Source: Rhinopomastus cyanomelas (lineage: Eukaryota; Chordata; Aves; Bucerotiformes; Rhinopomastidae). From it: DNA of 64,000 nucleotides. Location of the stretch: positions 169,284-233,283 of the forward strand of contig VXBP01009029.1 of NCBI GenBank assembly GCA_013400115.1, given 5' to 3'. The notes below the pieces were generated by a model. The model did no database searches and was not told the DNA's origin. It worked only from the letters and a program-made list of their open reading frames with translations. Below, one piece after another: positions 48,350-57,742 of the stretch; position 1 is the first letter of the stretch; every line of letters starts with the position of its first letter. The position numbers and the translations under genes were made by a program.

Positions 48350-49090
48350 ATCATAGGATCATAGGATGTTAGGGGTTGGAAGGGACTCAAGAGATCATCA
48401 AGTCCAACCCCCCTGCCGGAGCAGGACAAAACTATCTAACACAGATCACAGAGGAACGCATCCAGGAGGGCCTTGAAAGTCCCCAGAGAAGGAGACTCCA
48501 CGACCTCCCTGGGGAGTCTGTTCCAGTGCTCTGTGACCCTTACAGTAAAGAAGTTCCCCCTTGTGTTGAGGCGGAACCTCCTCTGCTGCAACTTACAGCC
48601 ATTGCTCCTTGTCCTATCACAGGGAGCAAGTGAAAAGAGCCTGTCCCCCCTCTCCTGGCCAGCCTTCAGATACTTATAAACATTGATCAAATCTCCCCTA
48701 AGTCTTCTCTTCTCCAGACTAAAAAGCCCCAAGCTCATAAGCCATGCCCTCCTGTCCCCTAATCATCCTTGTAGCCCTCCGCTGGACCCTCTCCAGTAGA
48801 TCCTTGTCCCTCTTAAACTGGGGGGCCCAAAACTGAACACAGTACTCAAGATGAGGCCTCACCAGGGCAGAGTAGAGNNNNNNNNNNNNNNNNNNNNNNN
48901 NNNNNNNNNNNNNNNNNNNNNNNNNNNCCCACCTCACTGTCTGCTCTTCCATCCCACACTTCCTCAGCTTGCTCACTAAAATTTCATGGGAGACAGCTTC
49001 CTGGTCTATTGCAGCCTCTGTAGTGTCATCTTTGGCCCCATATAGCTGCAAGGAGGAGATTCTGCTTGAAGCAATTACTTCAATCCTGAC
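48350..49090 (-). mobile_element. CR1 copy interrupted by an assembly gap
   Basis: TCATAGGATCATAGGATGTT starts a young minus-oriented copy. The C-terminal ORF2 segment is intact (LGLFSLEKRRLRGDLINVYK and LPREVVESPSLGTFKALLDA). Beyond the 50-N gap, VSHEILVSKLRKCGMEEQTVRW-like sequence (in two parts, VSHEILVSKLRKCG and MEEQTVRW) is the RT region. The catalytic palm between them is missing. Confidence 0.88.
48878..48927. other. Assembly gap (50 N) inside a CR1 copy
   Basis: A run of exactly 50 undetermined bases. It separates parts of CR1 ORF2 that are normally several hundred bases apart. Confidence 0.98.
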
Positions 49091-49249
49091 AGCCTGCTCT
49101 CTGCACTGTGGTCTGCATGACTGTGTCCCCAGGTCAGCCTGCCTTGGTTTCCTGTGTGTGAGATGAGGTTGCAATCCTTGTCACCACTGCAAACTGCCTT
49201 CAGAGCTTCTCATGCAGGGATACTAAAGAAAAGCTTAAAATTTCATTTG

Positions 49250-49835
49250 TGTATAACCAGACCTTCAAGATCATCAAGTCCAACCATTAACCAAACTGTC
49301 TCAAGCCCATTGCTAAACCATGGCCCTAAGCTCCACAGCTACATGACTTTTAACACATCCAGGAATGAGTGGTTCCACCTCCTCCCTGTGCAGCCTGTTC
49401 CAAGGCTGATGACCTTAGCGGGATAAAGAAGTATTTCCTGATGTCTAAGCTTTACTTCCCTGGGCACAACTTGAGGCCACCTCCTCTTGTCCTCATCCTT
49501 GATACTTATGAAAATAGACCGACCTCCACCTCTCTACAACCTCCTTTCACATAGTTGTAAACAGCAATAAGGTCTCATTTCAGCTTCAGTAACCTCAGCT
49601 CCCTCAGCAATTCCTCATAAAGCCTGATCTCCAGACACTTCACCAACCTTGTTGCACTTCTGTGGACCCATTCCACCATCTCAGTGCCTTTTCTGCATTG
49701 AGGTGCCCAAAACTGAACCCAGTACTTGAGATGTGGCCTCAGCAGTCCCCAGTGCAGGAGGCTGATAATTTCTCTGTTCCAGGTAGCTAGAAAGTCTTTT
49801 CCAGACTGAATGATTCTATGGTTCTTTGAATTCTG
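49250..49835 (-). mobile_element. CR1 copy (older subfamily)
   Basis: AAGATCATCAAGTCCAACCA, CTAAACCATGGCCCTAAGCT and CCTGTGCAGCCTGTTCC, then a minus-strand open piece with HLKYWVQFWAPQCRKGTEMV, match a longer, older CR1 fragment. Confidence 0.8.
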
Positions 49836-50704
49836 CTGGACCAGGGATGTCACTTTGGCCAGTTTCGAACACATTCAGTGCTGGAGTATTTGTGAATCAG
49901 CTTCTACCAACATTTTTCTCCATGAGGTACTCAACTACTTATGTTCTGGTGAAGTGCCAGTGCCCCTAACTGCCTTTCCCCTCAATGACTTCAAAGTCGC
50001 TCCAAGGCTGGTAGAAGAACGTGGCAATGTGACCACTCCCAAATCCTCTGGGTACTGCCCCCCCTTCCATGGCAGGAAGGATCCCACCTCACTGCGCAGT
50101 CCCAAGACTTGTCCTCAAGCAGAGCTTCTCCTCAGGGGTGAGCAGGTCTGGGCTGTCTTGGGTCTTTGCCAGGCAGGGTTTTTTGCTCTTTGGGTTTCTG
50201 TTTTAAATAAGTAGTCTCTGCTCTCAGTGGGTTCTCTTTCTAGATCCCTGGAAGCTCCAGAGTTTGAAATTTCATGTACGTGGGTTTCTTAAGACATAAC
50301 CTGGGAGCCTATGATCCTCTCTGTTGCTTATTCCTTGAGTTACCACATTGATTGAGGGCTCTTCCCCTGTGTCCTCTGCAGATTACATGGTACCTCCAGA
50401 GAGGTGGGGCAGGTTTAACAGCCCCTGAAGATGTGGCAGCGTGGTGGCAGCTGACCAGATATGGGAAGGCTCTGATAGAAGAGTGTGGGCCAGGAGCATG
50501 GATGTAAGGCTTCTAAGTCAGTCATAGAGGATCTACTTATTTCTCAACTACAAGTGAAGGCAAGGTGTCCTGTGCTCATGAGAGTGTCCATGTTGCAACA
50601 CTGTGTGATGTTGCATGGCCCTGGGGGTCACCCTGTGTCATGAAGACATCCTGAAAACTTTATCTTGCAGTGTGCTCTAACCTTGCAGAGACAGTGCTTG
50701 GGGG
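49836..50704. other. Unique spacer
   Basis: Nothing recognised. Confidence 0.45.
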
Positions 50705-51133
50705 ATGAAGGAAACACATCACACCTCGAATAATCTATTTAGTTTTGGGCCTCTCACCACACAAATGTCATTGAGTTGGTGGGGCAGGTCCAAAGAAGGG
50801 CAGTGAAGCTGTTGAAGGGTGTAGAACACATATCCTTTGAGGAGCAGCTGAGGGAACTGATGTTGTTTAATCTAAAGAAAAAGAGGTCTAGGGAATACCT
50901 ATACAACTACCTGAAATGAGGGTGCAGCAAAGTGGGTCCCTTCTTTTGTCTAACAAGTGATAGGATGAGAGGGAATGGTCTCAGGTCGCACCACAGAGAT
51001 TTAGGCTGGATATTAGAAAAAAGTTTTTAACTGCAAACATCATCCAGCCTTGGAACAGGCTGCCCAAGGCAGTGGTGGAGTCACTACACCTGGAGGTATC
51101 TAGAAGATGTATAGAGATGCTTAAGGGTATGGT
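50705..51133 (+). mobile_element. CR1 fragment, plus orientation
   Basis: GGCAGGTCCAAAGAAGGGCA, GGAGCAGCTGAGGGAACTGA, GATTTAGGCTGGATATTAGA and AACAGGCTGCCCAAGGCAGT follow plus-strand CR1 order. It ends where a minus-oriented copy begins. Confidence 0.75.
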
Positions 51134-51540
51134 TTCATAGAATCATCGAATCATTAGGGATTGGAAGGGACTTCGAAAGGTCATCTAGTCAAATCCCCCT
51201 GACACAGCATGATCACTTACACCAAGTCACACAGGAACACATCCAGATGGGTTTTAAACATCTCCAGTGAAAGAGACTCCACAACCTCCCTGGGCAGCCT
51301 GTTTCAGTGCTCTGTCACCCTCACTGTGAAGAAGTTCCTTCTGATATTGATGTGGAACCTTCTATGTTCCAGCTTACACCCATTGCCCCTTTTCCTATCA
51401 TTAGATGACATTGAGAAGAGCCATGCTCCATCCTCCTGACACTCATCCTTCAAACCTTTATAGACATTAATGAGGTCACCTCTCAGTCTCCTCTTCTCGA
51501 AGCTAAAGAGACCCAGCTCCCTCTGCCTCTTTCAGTTTAG
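51134..51540 (-). mobile_element. CR1 copy, minus orientation
   Basis: TTTCATAGAATCATCGAATC, then GGATTGGAAGGGACTTCGAA through TGTGAAGAAGTTCCTTCTGA to TCTTCTCGAAGCTAAAGAGA. It is a young-looking, 5'-truncated copy placed tail to tail with the preceding one. Confidence 0.88.
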
Positions 51541-54473
51541 TGGTGAACTTTGTAGTGCTGGTTGCGCTTAGTGGTGTTAATGGTAATTTCCAACACAAAC
51601 AATTCTATTTTATGGTTCTGTGTGCCTGGTTACAGGGAGATGTCATATCTGAAAGTACTCTTACAAAGAGTCCGCCATGTTCTGGGCTGCCTGAAGATGA
51701 TATGAAACACAGAAGAAAGGGTGGAAATCCCTGGGTGTTTCAGTGTACTGTGGGAACTGGGTGCCTGCTCAGCCTGTGGCTTAGACAGCGTCTCACACCC
51801 TTCATCTACTCAGTCATTCCAAAGCCTGGTGAAGTCTGATAAATGACTCTTGACTCAGCAAAACTTTGCCATATGTCACCGCAGAGCTGGCACTGTGAAT
51901 GTTTCTCCGTTCCAGACACATCCTAGTTGATAGAAACCAATAGATTTGTAAAGAACATGTGTAAAAATTGTTGCTGTGCCCTCAGCCTTTTGAGGTGCTT
52001 AATGGAAAGGTCTCTGTAGAACAGGATCTGTAGAGATTTGGCTCTTAATTATTTGAAATCCCAATGAAGCAATGTTACTATCCCATGGGATGGACAGCAA
52101 TGTGGACATTACAGACTCCACTGCCTAGGTTCTGGTTGTCTCTTTTCTGAAGCGGAGGAACTATGAGGCAGAGACACTCCCACAGTGCCACGGAGAGTCC
52201 AGTGTTGCCTCTGTGTCCCCCGTCAGCAACATACAAGGCTCTTCCCCAGCAGAGCTCTCTAGCAGGTGCAGCCAAAGCTGAATCCTCTCCTTTGCTATGG
52301 ATGAATTCATACAAGCAGGTTAAACATTCTGCCCAGTCTCAGAGGCACAAACTATCCCTTTTCATCCCATATCTCAGTTCATCCAGCCTGGGCCAACTTC
52401 ACTTATGAATCCAGCTTCCTAGTTGAGGACCTGGAGATGCTTAGCCAACCTGAGCAATTCCAGTGCTACAAACAAAAGATCCTTCTCCTTTAATGAAATA
52501 TAAACGCAAAGAATCCAGATCTAGAGGTTCTGCAGCACACACTTGTGCTTGATCCAAGCCTGCCCACAGACCTAGAGTTCCTGCAATGTTACTGTGAGTC
52601 TTCCTCAAGAAGAACCATGGGCATGAGACTCCTCAGGTGTCATAGATTGATGCACATTTCACTGCCCTAACATCCTGTGGACAGTTAGACCTAGGGCTGG
52701 ATCCAGCCACCAGGACTACCAGTATCTCTGTGTGATGAACTGTGGTGCTTGTGAAAGTAGATAATCCCTTCTCCTCCCTGCCTTGACTGAAACATTAAAA
52801 TATGGGAAACGGATAAATTCATGAGGCAAAACTGTATGCAGAAGTGCAAATCCATGTGCAGATCCCCTGCCGGTGCACTGCAGGCATCTTGCTGCTCACC
52901 AGCTGGCTCCTGACTCTTACCTGACCTTGCCAGACAGAACTGCTGGGCTTCAGAGCCAGACTCTCAGTGCTAGGCTGGATCCAGCTGTTCTGCATCAGCG
53001 GCTGAGGTCTGCAGTGGTGTTAGACCACTCCCTTCTCCTCTCCTCCATCTGCCATTTACTCTTGAGCCACGTGAAATAAACAGGTAAGTCCACTGTTCAC
53101 CAGGGAGGGTGGATAACCCTAAATTCATGTGCATAGAGAGTCACCACTGGCCCTGTCCCAAGGCTACTCATGCTCTGGCTTGCTGGTCTGGTCCACAGGT
53201 GCGTGCTTCAGCTCTGCAGCTTCTGAATAAACACTGCACATTGTGCTGGAGGCATGTTGTTTCCCTCTCCAGAAGAGCCCCTGAATTGCCTGTGTTGTTT
53301 TTAACTAGGCTCTGCAAATAAACGGATGTAGCTCTCAGGGCATGCAGTGATGGGCTGCAGTGATGGGCTGCAGTGATGGGCTGCAGTGTCTCCACCTGTG
53401 TGGCTCAAGCCACTGTGGGGAGATGAGATGTTCATGTCTCCTCCATGCCGGAGGGAGTCACAGATGTGCTGGGTCCGTCCTCTCCCACAGCCCTGGCAGA
53501 GCTGAGACAGAGATGCCTGAAGATGTCCTGCCTGTGTTTTTCACCATGGAATTGTTCTGGGGAGACAAAACCAAAGCCTTTCCCTGCAGTGCAGGGGAGA
53601 CGCCATCTGAAAGTCTGCACAGAAAGACTGGCAATGAGAGGGCAATATGCAGCCAGACCACTTCTTCCTTGCTACCTTAGGACTGGAAGGCAAGCAGGCG
53701 GAGACTGGGACAAATGAGCAGATGGTGTCATAGCAGCAGCCACAGACAGATGGACAACCTGCGTTCCCTTTGCTGCAGAAGTGGGAGGGGTCCAGGGAAG
53801 GGAAACAGAAATCACCTAAGCTCTGGACAATTCTGAGCAATCAGCCAGGCTAGGACTTTTCAGTTGGAAAAGAGCTTTTAATGAGAGAAAAACCTTTTGA
53901 GGAAGGCAGCTGCCTTTGACGAGAAAACAGTGGAAGAAATGTCTGGTTTATGCTCTTCAGTACTACTTCCAGACAGAGTATGAAATCCATCAGCAATGGC
54001 TCTGTCATGCATTATGGTAACGTGCTGTGCCACCTGGAGGTTCCAGGAAGGTGCAGAACTGGGAGAGGTGTGTGGGGATGGATTACATGATCTGGCACAG
54101 CTCCTTGGCTCACAGGTTAGTCACTGGCTTCAAGGAGCGTGCTTGGCCATATGACAAATGCTGGACCCTTATCCAGATGCCAGCAAATGAGTGATGTGAG
54201 TACAGTATGTCAGAGCAGTGTGATACCCTGTGGGTGAGCAAAGACCTGTGCTTGGAGGACTCCAGTTCACACAGAAGCATTTTCAAAGCTGATTGATCAT
54301 CGCATCCATTCTGCAGAAAAGTAACATTGGTGGAGGGCTGAACTGAATTCAGAAGACAAGTCCTGGGTTGGTCAGTGTCCTCTGCCACTGTGACCAAAGG
54401 CAGCCTTACACATCCAGGCTGTTTCCCCTCAGTCTTACATAAAGAAGTGCTGATAAGATCAGCTTAATGTAAT
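51541..54473. other. Intergenic between HEMGN and the SPINK4-like gene
   Basis: No exon or LINE copy recognised. A short tandem repeat lies at 53343-53386. Confidence 0.4.
53343..53386 (+). repeat. 13-bp tandem repeat, about three copies
   Basis: The unit GATGGGCTGCAGT is repeated about three times without mismatches. Copy number is likely to vary between individuals. Confidence 0.85.
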
Positions 54474-54479
54474 TTTATT
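54474..54479 (-). terminator. Poly(A) signal of the SPINK4-like gene
   Basis: AATAAA on the minus strand lies about 95 bp after the stop codon, giving a short 3' UTR typical of SPINK genes. Confidence 0.7.
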
Positions 54480-54572
54480 GTTCATCATTACTAACTGAAG
54501 TGTGCAATCAACACACAGCACACAGGATCGATTAATCACCTTCTTCTAGGCTCAGGAAAGCAACCCGAAGTC

Positions 54573-54627
54573 TCAGATTTGTTGGCACTCCCCATCTTTC
54601 AAAATCCGGATGTCTTGCCTGGTTATC
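54573..54627 (-). CDS. SPINK4: SPINK4-like exon 4 (Kazal C-terminus)
   Basis: The acceptor TTATTCTAG precedes a G that completes the Met70 codon, then ITRQDIRILKDGECQQI and TGA. The KDGEC motif supplies the sixth Kazal cysteine and closely follows human SPINK4 (KDGKC). Confidence 0.9.
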
Positions 54628-57600
54628 CTAGAATAATGTAGGAGAAAAGAGTAAGAGCTCAAAAAAATACTCTGCTGAATCATACCCTGTCTCCCATCCA
54701 GCCCATGGACCAGAGCTGACTATTTTCCTGTCTACAAAGCTGAGGTGACTGCAAACCATCCTGGCCCACAAATGTCCCCGCCCTGGGTGTACAGCACTGG
54801 TTGTGGTTCTCAGCCCAACCTACTCACAACATGGCTGTCTCCAGTATGAGTTTATGGCAACTGTGGCTCCATCTGAGCCCTAACCAACACCACTCAAGGG
54901 TGGAGAACCCACTCACCTATAGGATGCACCACCCTCCTGGGGAGAGGGTTTCTCTCTGTCCAATCTGCGCTCTCTGCAGCTGCTCCTTGTGGCTGTTGGC
55001 CTGTGTTTCATCACCTCCTACCATAAACAAGAGTGTGGTTCCATCCTGTTTGCAATCATAAGCTGCTGCTAGATGCCCCCAAGCCTTCTCTTCCCCAGAG
55101 CCAACAGATGCTGCTCCTCTGCACCACCTTGCAGCTTTCCTTGTCTGGGACGGTCATCTCTCTCTTCCCACAGCCCAGCGCATAGTTTTTGTTATTTGCT
55201 GCACTGATGACTCTGTGTCACCCATGGTCTCTTTGTAGCAGAAGCCTCTGCTTAGAGAGTTGCTTCCCAATCTGGGTGAAATGACTGCCCCAAACAACAC
55301 TTCTGCTTCTCAGGAGATCCCTGTTGTCCTGTTCCTCAAGTTTATAGTGGTATCTTTAGTTTGTGGTTTTGCCAAAAGAGCCATGAGACACATAACTGGG
55401 CATCTGCACTCATCAGAAGGCCCTCTGAAGAACTTGGTGCTATTCACTTAGTGGTGCTCCTTCACTGGAGACGTTTGAGACCCGCCTGGATGTGTTCCTG
55501 TGTAACTTGGTCTAGGTGATCCTGCTGTGGCAGGGGGATTGGACTGGATGATGTTTCGATGTCCCTTCCAATCCCTAATGATTTTATGATTATTTGATTC
55601 TATAATTTGACGGTTGGCTAGATCCCTAGTCAACGTTTTTGACCATCTAAATTCAACCCCCCACTTATCATAGGATCATAGGATCATAGGATGTTAGGGG
55701 TTGGAAGGGACCCAAGAGATCATTGAGTCCAACCCCCCTGCTGGAGCAGATCAAAACTATCTAACACAGATCACTTCTCTCATTGCAGGCAGCATAGACA
55801 GTGGGACTTTCTCCCTTCCGCTATGGAGTGTCTGGCTTGTTGTCAGCTTGCAGGCTCTTGTCTCCTGGCCATGGACTCCTGATATTACTTTTTGACTTTG
55901 TTGGTCATGTCAGCCAACACAGGGCGGTCTGATCTAGCAAGCTGATCCACAGAACATTCAACTGTTCTGTGGAACTAGTCCCCTTCCAACACAATGAGCT
56001 AAATTCCTCAGCCTGCAGCTGCATAGCAGTCACTAAAAGCAAAGGCTGGGGCATGCCTGCACCTCTCCACAGGCACTGCCAGCATAGGAAATTGAAACTC
56101 AGAAGCTTCACAGTACAGCTCCTGGCTCAGCTGACATGAAGCAGCCCTCTTCTACTCTGCTAGCAGGAACAAGTCTCCTTCCAGCCTGACATAACCTTCC
56201 CCAGGCACGGGGAAGCCTTGATGGCTATTTCATAGGCATCCAATTTGAGAGGCCCCAAATCGGACCTCTGGAGGTCTCTGCCATGGGCATGGGCTTACAT
56301 TTTCTGCACACAGAGCTGGCATTCATTAGCGTAGGTGTTCCCGTCGGTCCCACAGATTGGCAGGTACAGGAGGGGGCAGGCCTGCAATTCAACCATGTCT
56401 CCACACACTGGCTGGGAAGCAGAAACCACAGCACACATTTCAGTGCCAGCAGTACCCATCTCTTCCTCTCACAGCACCAAGGCAGGAGCAGGTTCGCTGG
56501 CACCCTGGTTCCCTCTGCCCTGGACAGAGCAATGGAATCAGAGAACAGAGGTCACTGTGTGGGACTCACAGCCTGATGTTTGACACCAGTACCCATAAAG
56601 CTGGGGATGATTATTTGGAACAGCCTTTCTCCCAGGCAAAGAATTCCAACTCAGTCCAGGAACAAGGAGAGCCAGAATCCTCTTACCTTTCTCAGGGCAC
56701 TCTCTTCATTCAGCTCTGCCCCTGAAACAGAGGAGACCTGTGAACACCAGTGGCAGGAGAACACGGCATCAACAAGAGGATCCGTTCCAAACCAGAGAGA
56801 AGCCAGGGTGGCACAGGGCCCACTCGGGACCCAGATCAGCCGTGTGGGGGATCAATTTGCTGCATGCCACTGCCCACCCTCCCAGCAGCACAGTGCCCTG
56901 TTGTGTTGGTCTCAGCTGGGAAAGGCTGTTCCCAGCCACTAAATCCTCCTGTGACAGCTCTCCTTCCCAGTCTCTGGACCAGAAGCTTGACAGAGCATCC
57001 AACACATCCCAGGAAGAGTGACCCACAGGGACATGGGCCATCTTCAGAGGACTGAGGCTGAGTGCAGTCACTGCACAGCTGGAAAGCAGCTGTCCCCAGT
57101 GAGAGCTGTACTTGGTGTTACCCTTCTCTCCAGTCTCTCCAGTGCAGTGCACAAATGTCCTGGGAGTTTGAGGTCTCACACACAGTAGGACCACCATGAC
57201 ATGCACCTAAGTAGCACTGGTTTTCCAGAGCCCACAGATAGCTGCTTCCCACATGGATACCCTGACTGGGTGCTCTCGTAAGGACCTGTAAGGCCTCTGT
57301 GGAGGCAGGAATAACAGTAGCTGCCATACTATTATCTGTCCTCCCAGATGCTGGTTCCTGCTTGCTTTGTGGTCTGTGCCTTGTCCCATCCCTCTCCCCA
57401 GTGCAACACAGCAAGCGAAGCAGCCTGTAACCCTTTCCCCAAGCTGCTAATGAGGCACAGTGTTTGCTCCAGCCCTTCTGCCACACAACACAGCCACTGG
57501 CTTTCTGCCCTCCTTACCTCCTCTCCAAACTAGGATTCCTGGGTCCTTTTGCCCTCCCACCCACTTCTGTTCCCTCTGTTGTTCCCATCCGGCCACCAAA

Positions 57601-57686
57601 GCTGCCTTCAGTAGACCAGGCTTACCGCCAGCAGGCATTAGAGTCAGCAGTGCTGCCACCACGACCAGCAGCTCCCTCACAGGCAT
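54573..57686 (-). CDS. SPINK4: SPINK4-like Kazal serine-protease inhibitor, four exons: 57626-57686, 56687-56721, 56299-56411, 54573-54627
   Basis: A small secreted Kazal inhibitor, reconstructed by splicing: 61+35+113+55 bases give 87 codons plus TGA (human SPINK4 has 86). Residues 1-20 form a signal peptide (MPVRELLVVVAALLTLMPAG), followed by a short propeptide GAELNEESALRK. The Kazal domain has six cysteines at 35, 44, 52, 63, 66 and 84 with normal spacing, including ICGTDGNTYANECQLC and QDIRILKDGEC. Human SPINK4 has VCGTDGLTYTNECQLC and QDIQIMKDGKC, and MVE after the first cysteine is shared. The four-exon structure is the SPINK family standard, and every junction is GT-AG. The residue two after the second cysteine (P1) is Leu46, which suggests chymotrypsin- or elastase-like targets. 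Another SPINK paralogue is possible but fits less well. Confidence 0.9.
55455..55612 (+). mobile_element. CR1 3'-end fragment in SPINK4-like intron 3
   Basis: CTCCTTCACTGGAGACGTTT through GGCAGGGGGATTGGACTGGA to GATTTTATGATTATTTGATT. Confidence 0.85.
55668..55778 (-). mobile_element. CR1 end fragment in SPINK4-like intron 3
   Basis: Several ATCATAGG units, then TTAGGGGTTGGAAGGGACCC and AACACAGATCAC. It is the same subfamily as the copy at 48350. Confidence 0.85.
56299..56411 (-). CDS. SPINK4: SPINK4-like exon 3 (Kazal core)
   Basis: The acceptor GCTTCCCAG precedes PVCGDMVELQACPLLYLPIC; the next residues are GTDGNTYANECQLCVQK. This holds five of the six Kazal cysteines and the reactive-site loop (Cys44-Pro-Leu-Leu-Tyr). 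The donor is AAAAT followed by GTAAGC, phase 2. Confidence 0.93.
56687..56721 (-). CDS. SPINK4: SPINK4-like exon 2 (propeptide, 35 bp)
   Basis: A pyrimidine-rich acceptor CCTCTGTTTCAG precedes it and the donor is GAAAG followed by GTAAGA. It encodes GAELNEESALRK, completing the phase-1 codon from exon 1 and ending in phase 0. It is too short to show as an open frame and was found from its splice sites and length class. Confidence 0.8.
57626..57686 (-). CDS. SPINK4: SPINK4-like exon 1 (signal peptide)
   Basis: The ATG at 57686 has a strong context (CCCACCATGC). Twenty residues form a basic N-tip and a hydrophobic core (ELLVVVAALLTLM). The exon ends at TGGCG followed by GTAAGC, leaving phase 1. 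Confidence 0.88.
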
Positions 57687-57735
57687 GGTGGGTTCAGACT
57701 CACACGCTTGTGCACCTCGCTCCACTTGTGCCTGC

Positions 57736-57742
57736 TTTTATA
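57736..57742 (-). promoter_or_regulatory. TATA box of the SPINK4-like gene
   Basis: TATAAAA on the minus strand lies 50 bp upstream of the start codon, implying a short 5' UTR of about 20-25 bases. TATA promoters are usual for highly expressed secretory genes of this family. Confidence 0.75.

Larger units (their letters stand above)
54628..56298 (-). other. SPINK4-like intron 3, containing two CR1 fragments
   Basis: GT-AG bounded, about 1.67 kb. It carries a plus-oriented CR1 3' end (55455-55612) and a minus-oriented CR1 fragment (55668-55778). The remainder is unique sequence. Confidence 0.8.

Noticed and set aside
53360..53840. Cysteine-rich open frames on both strands
   Set aside because: The cysteine spacing fits no domain I recognise, both strands are open at once, and there are no splice-bounded exons.
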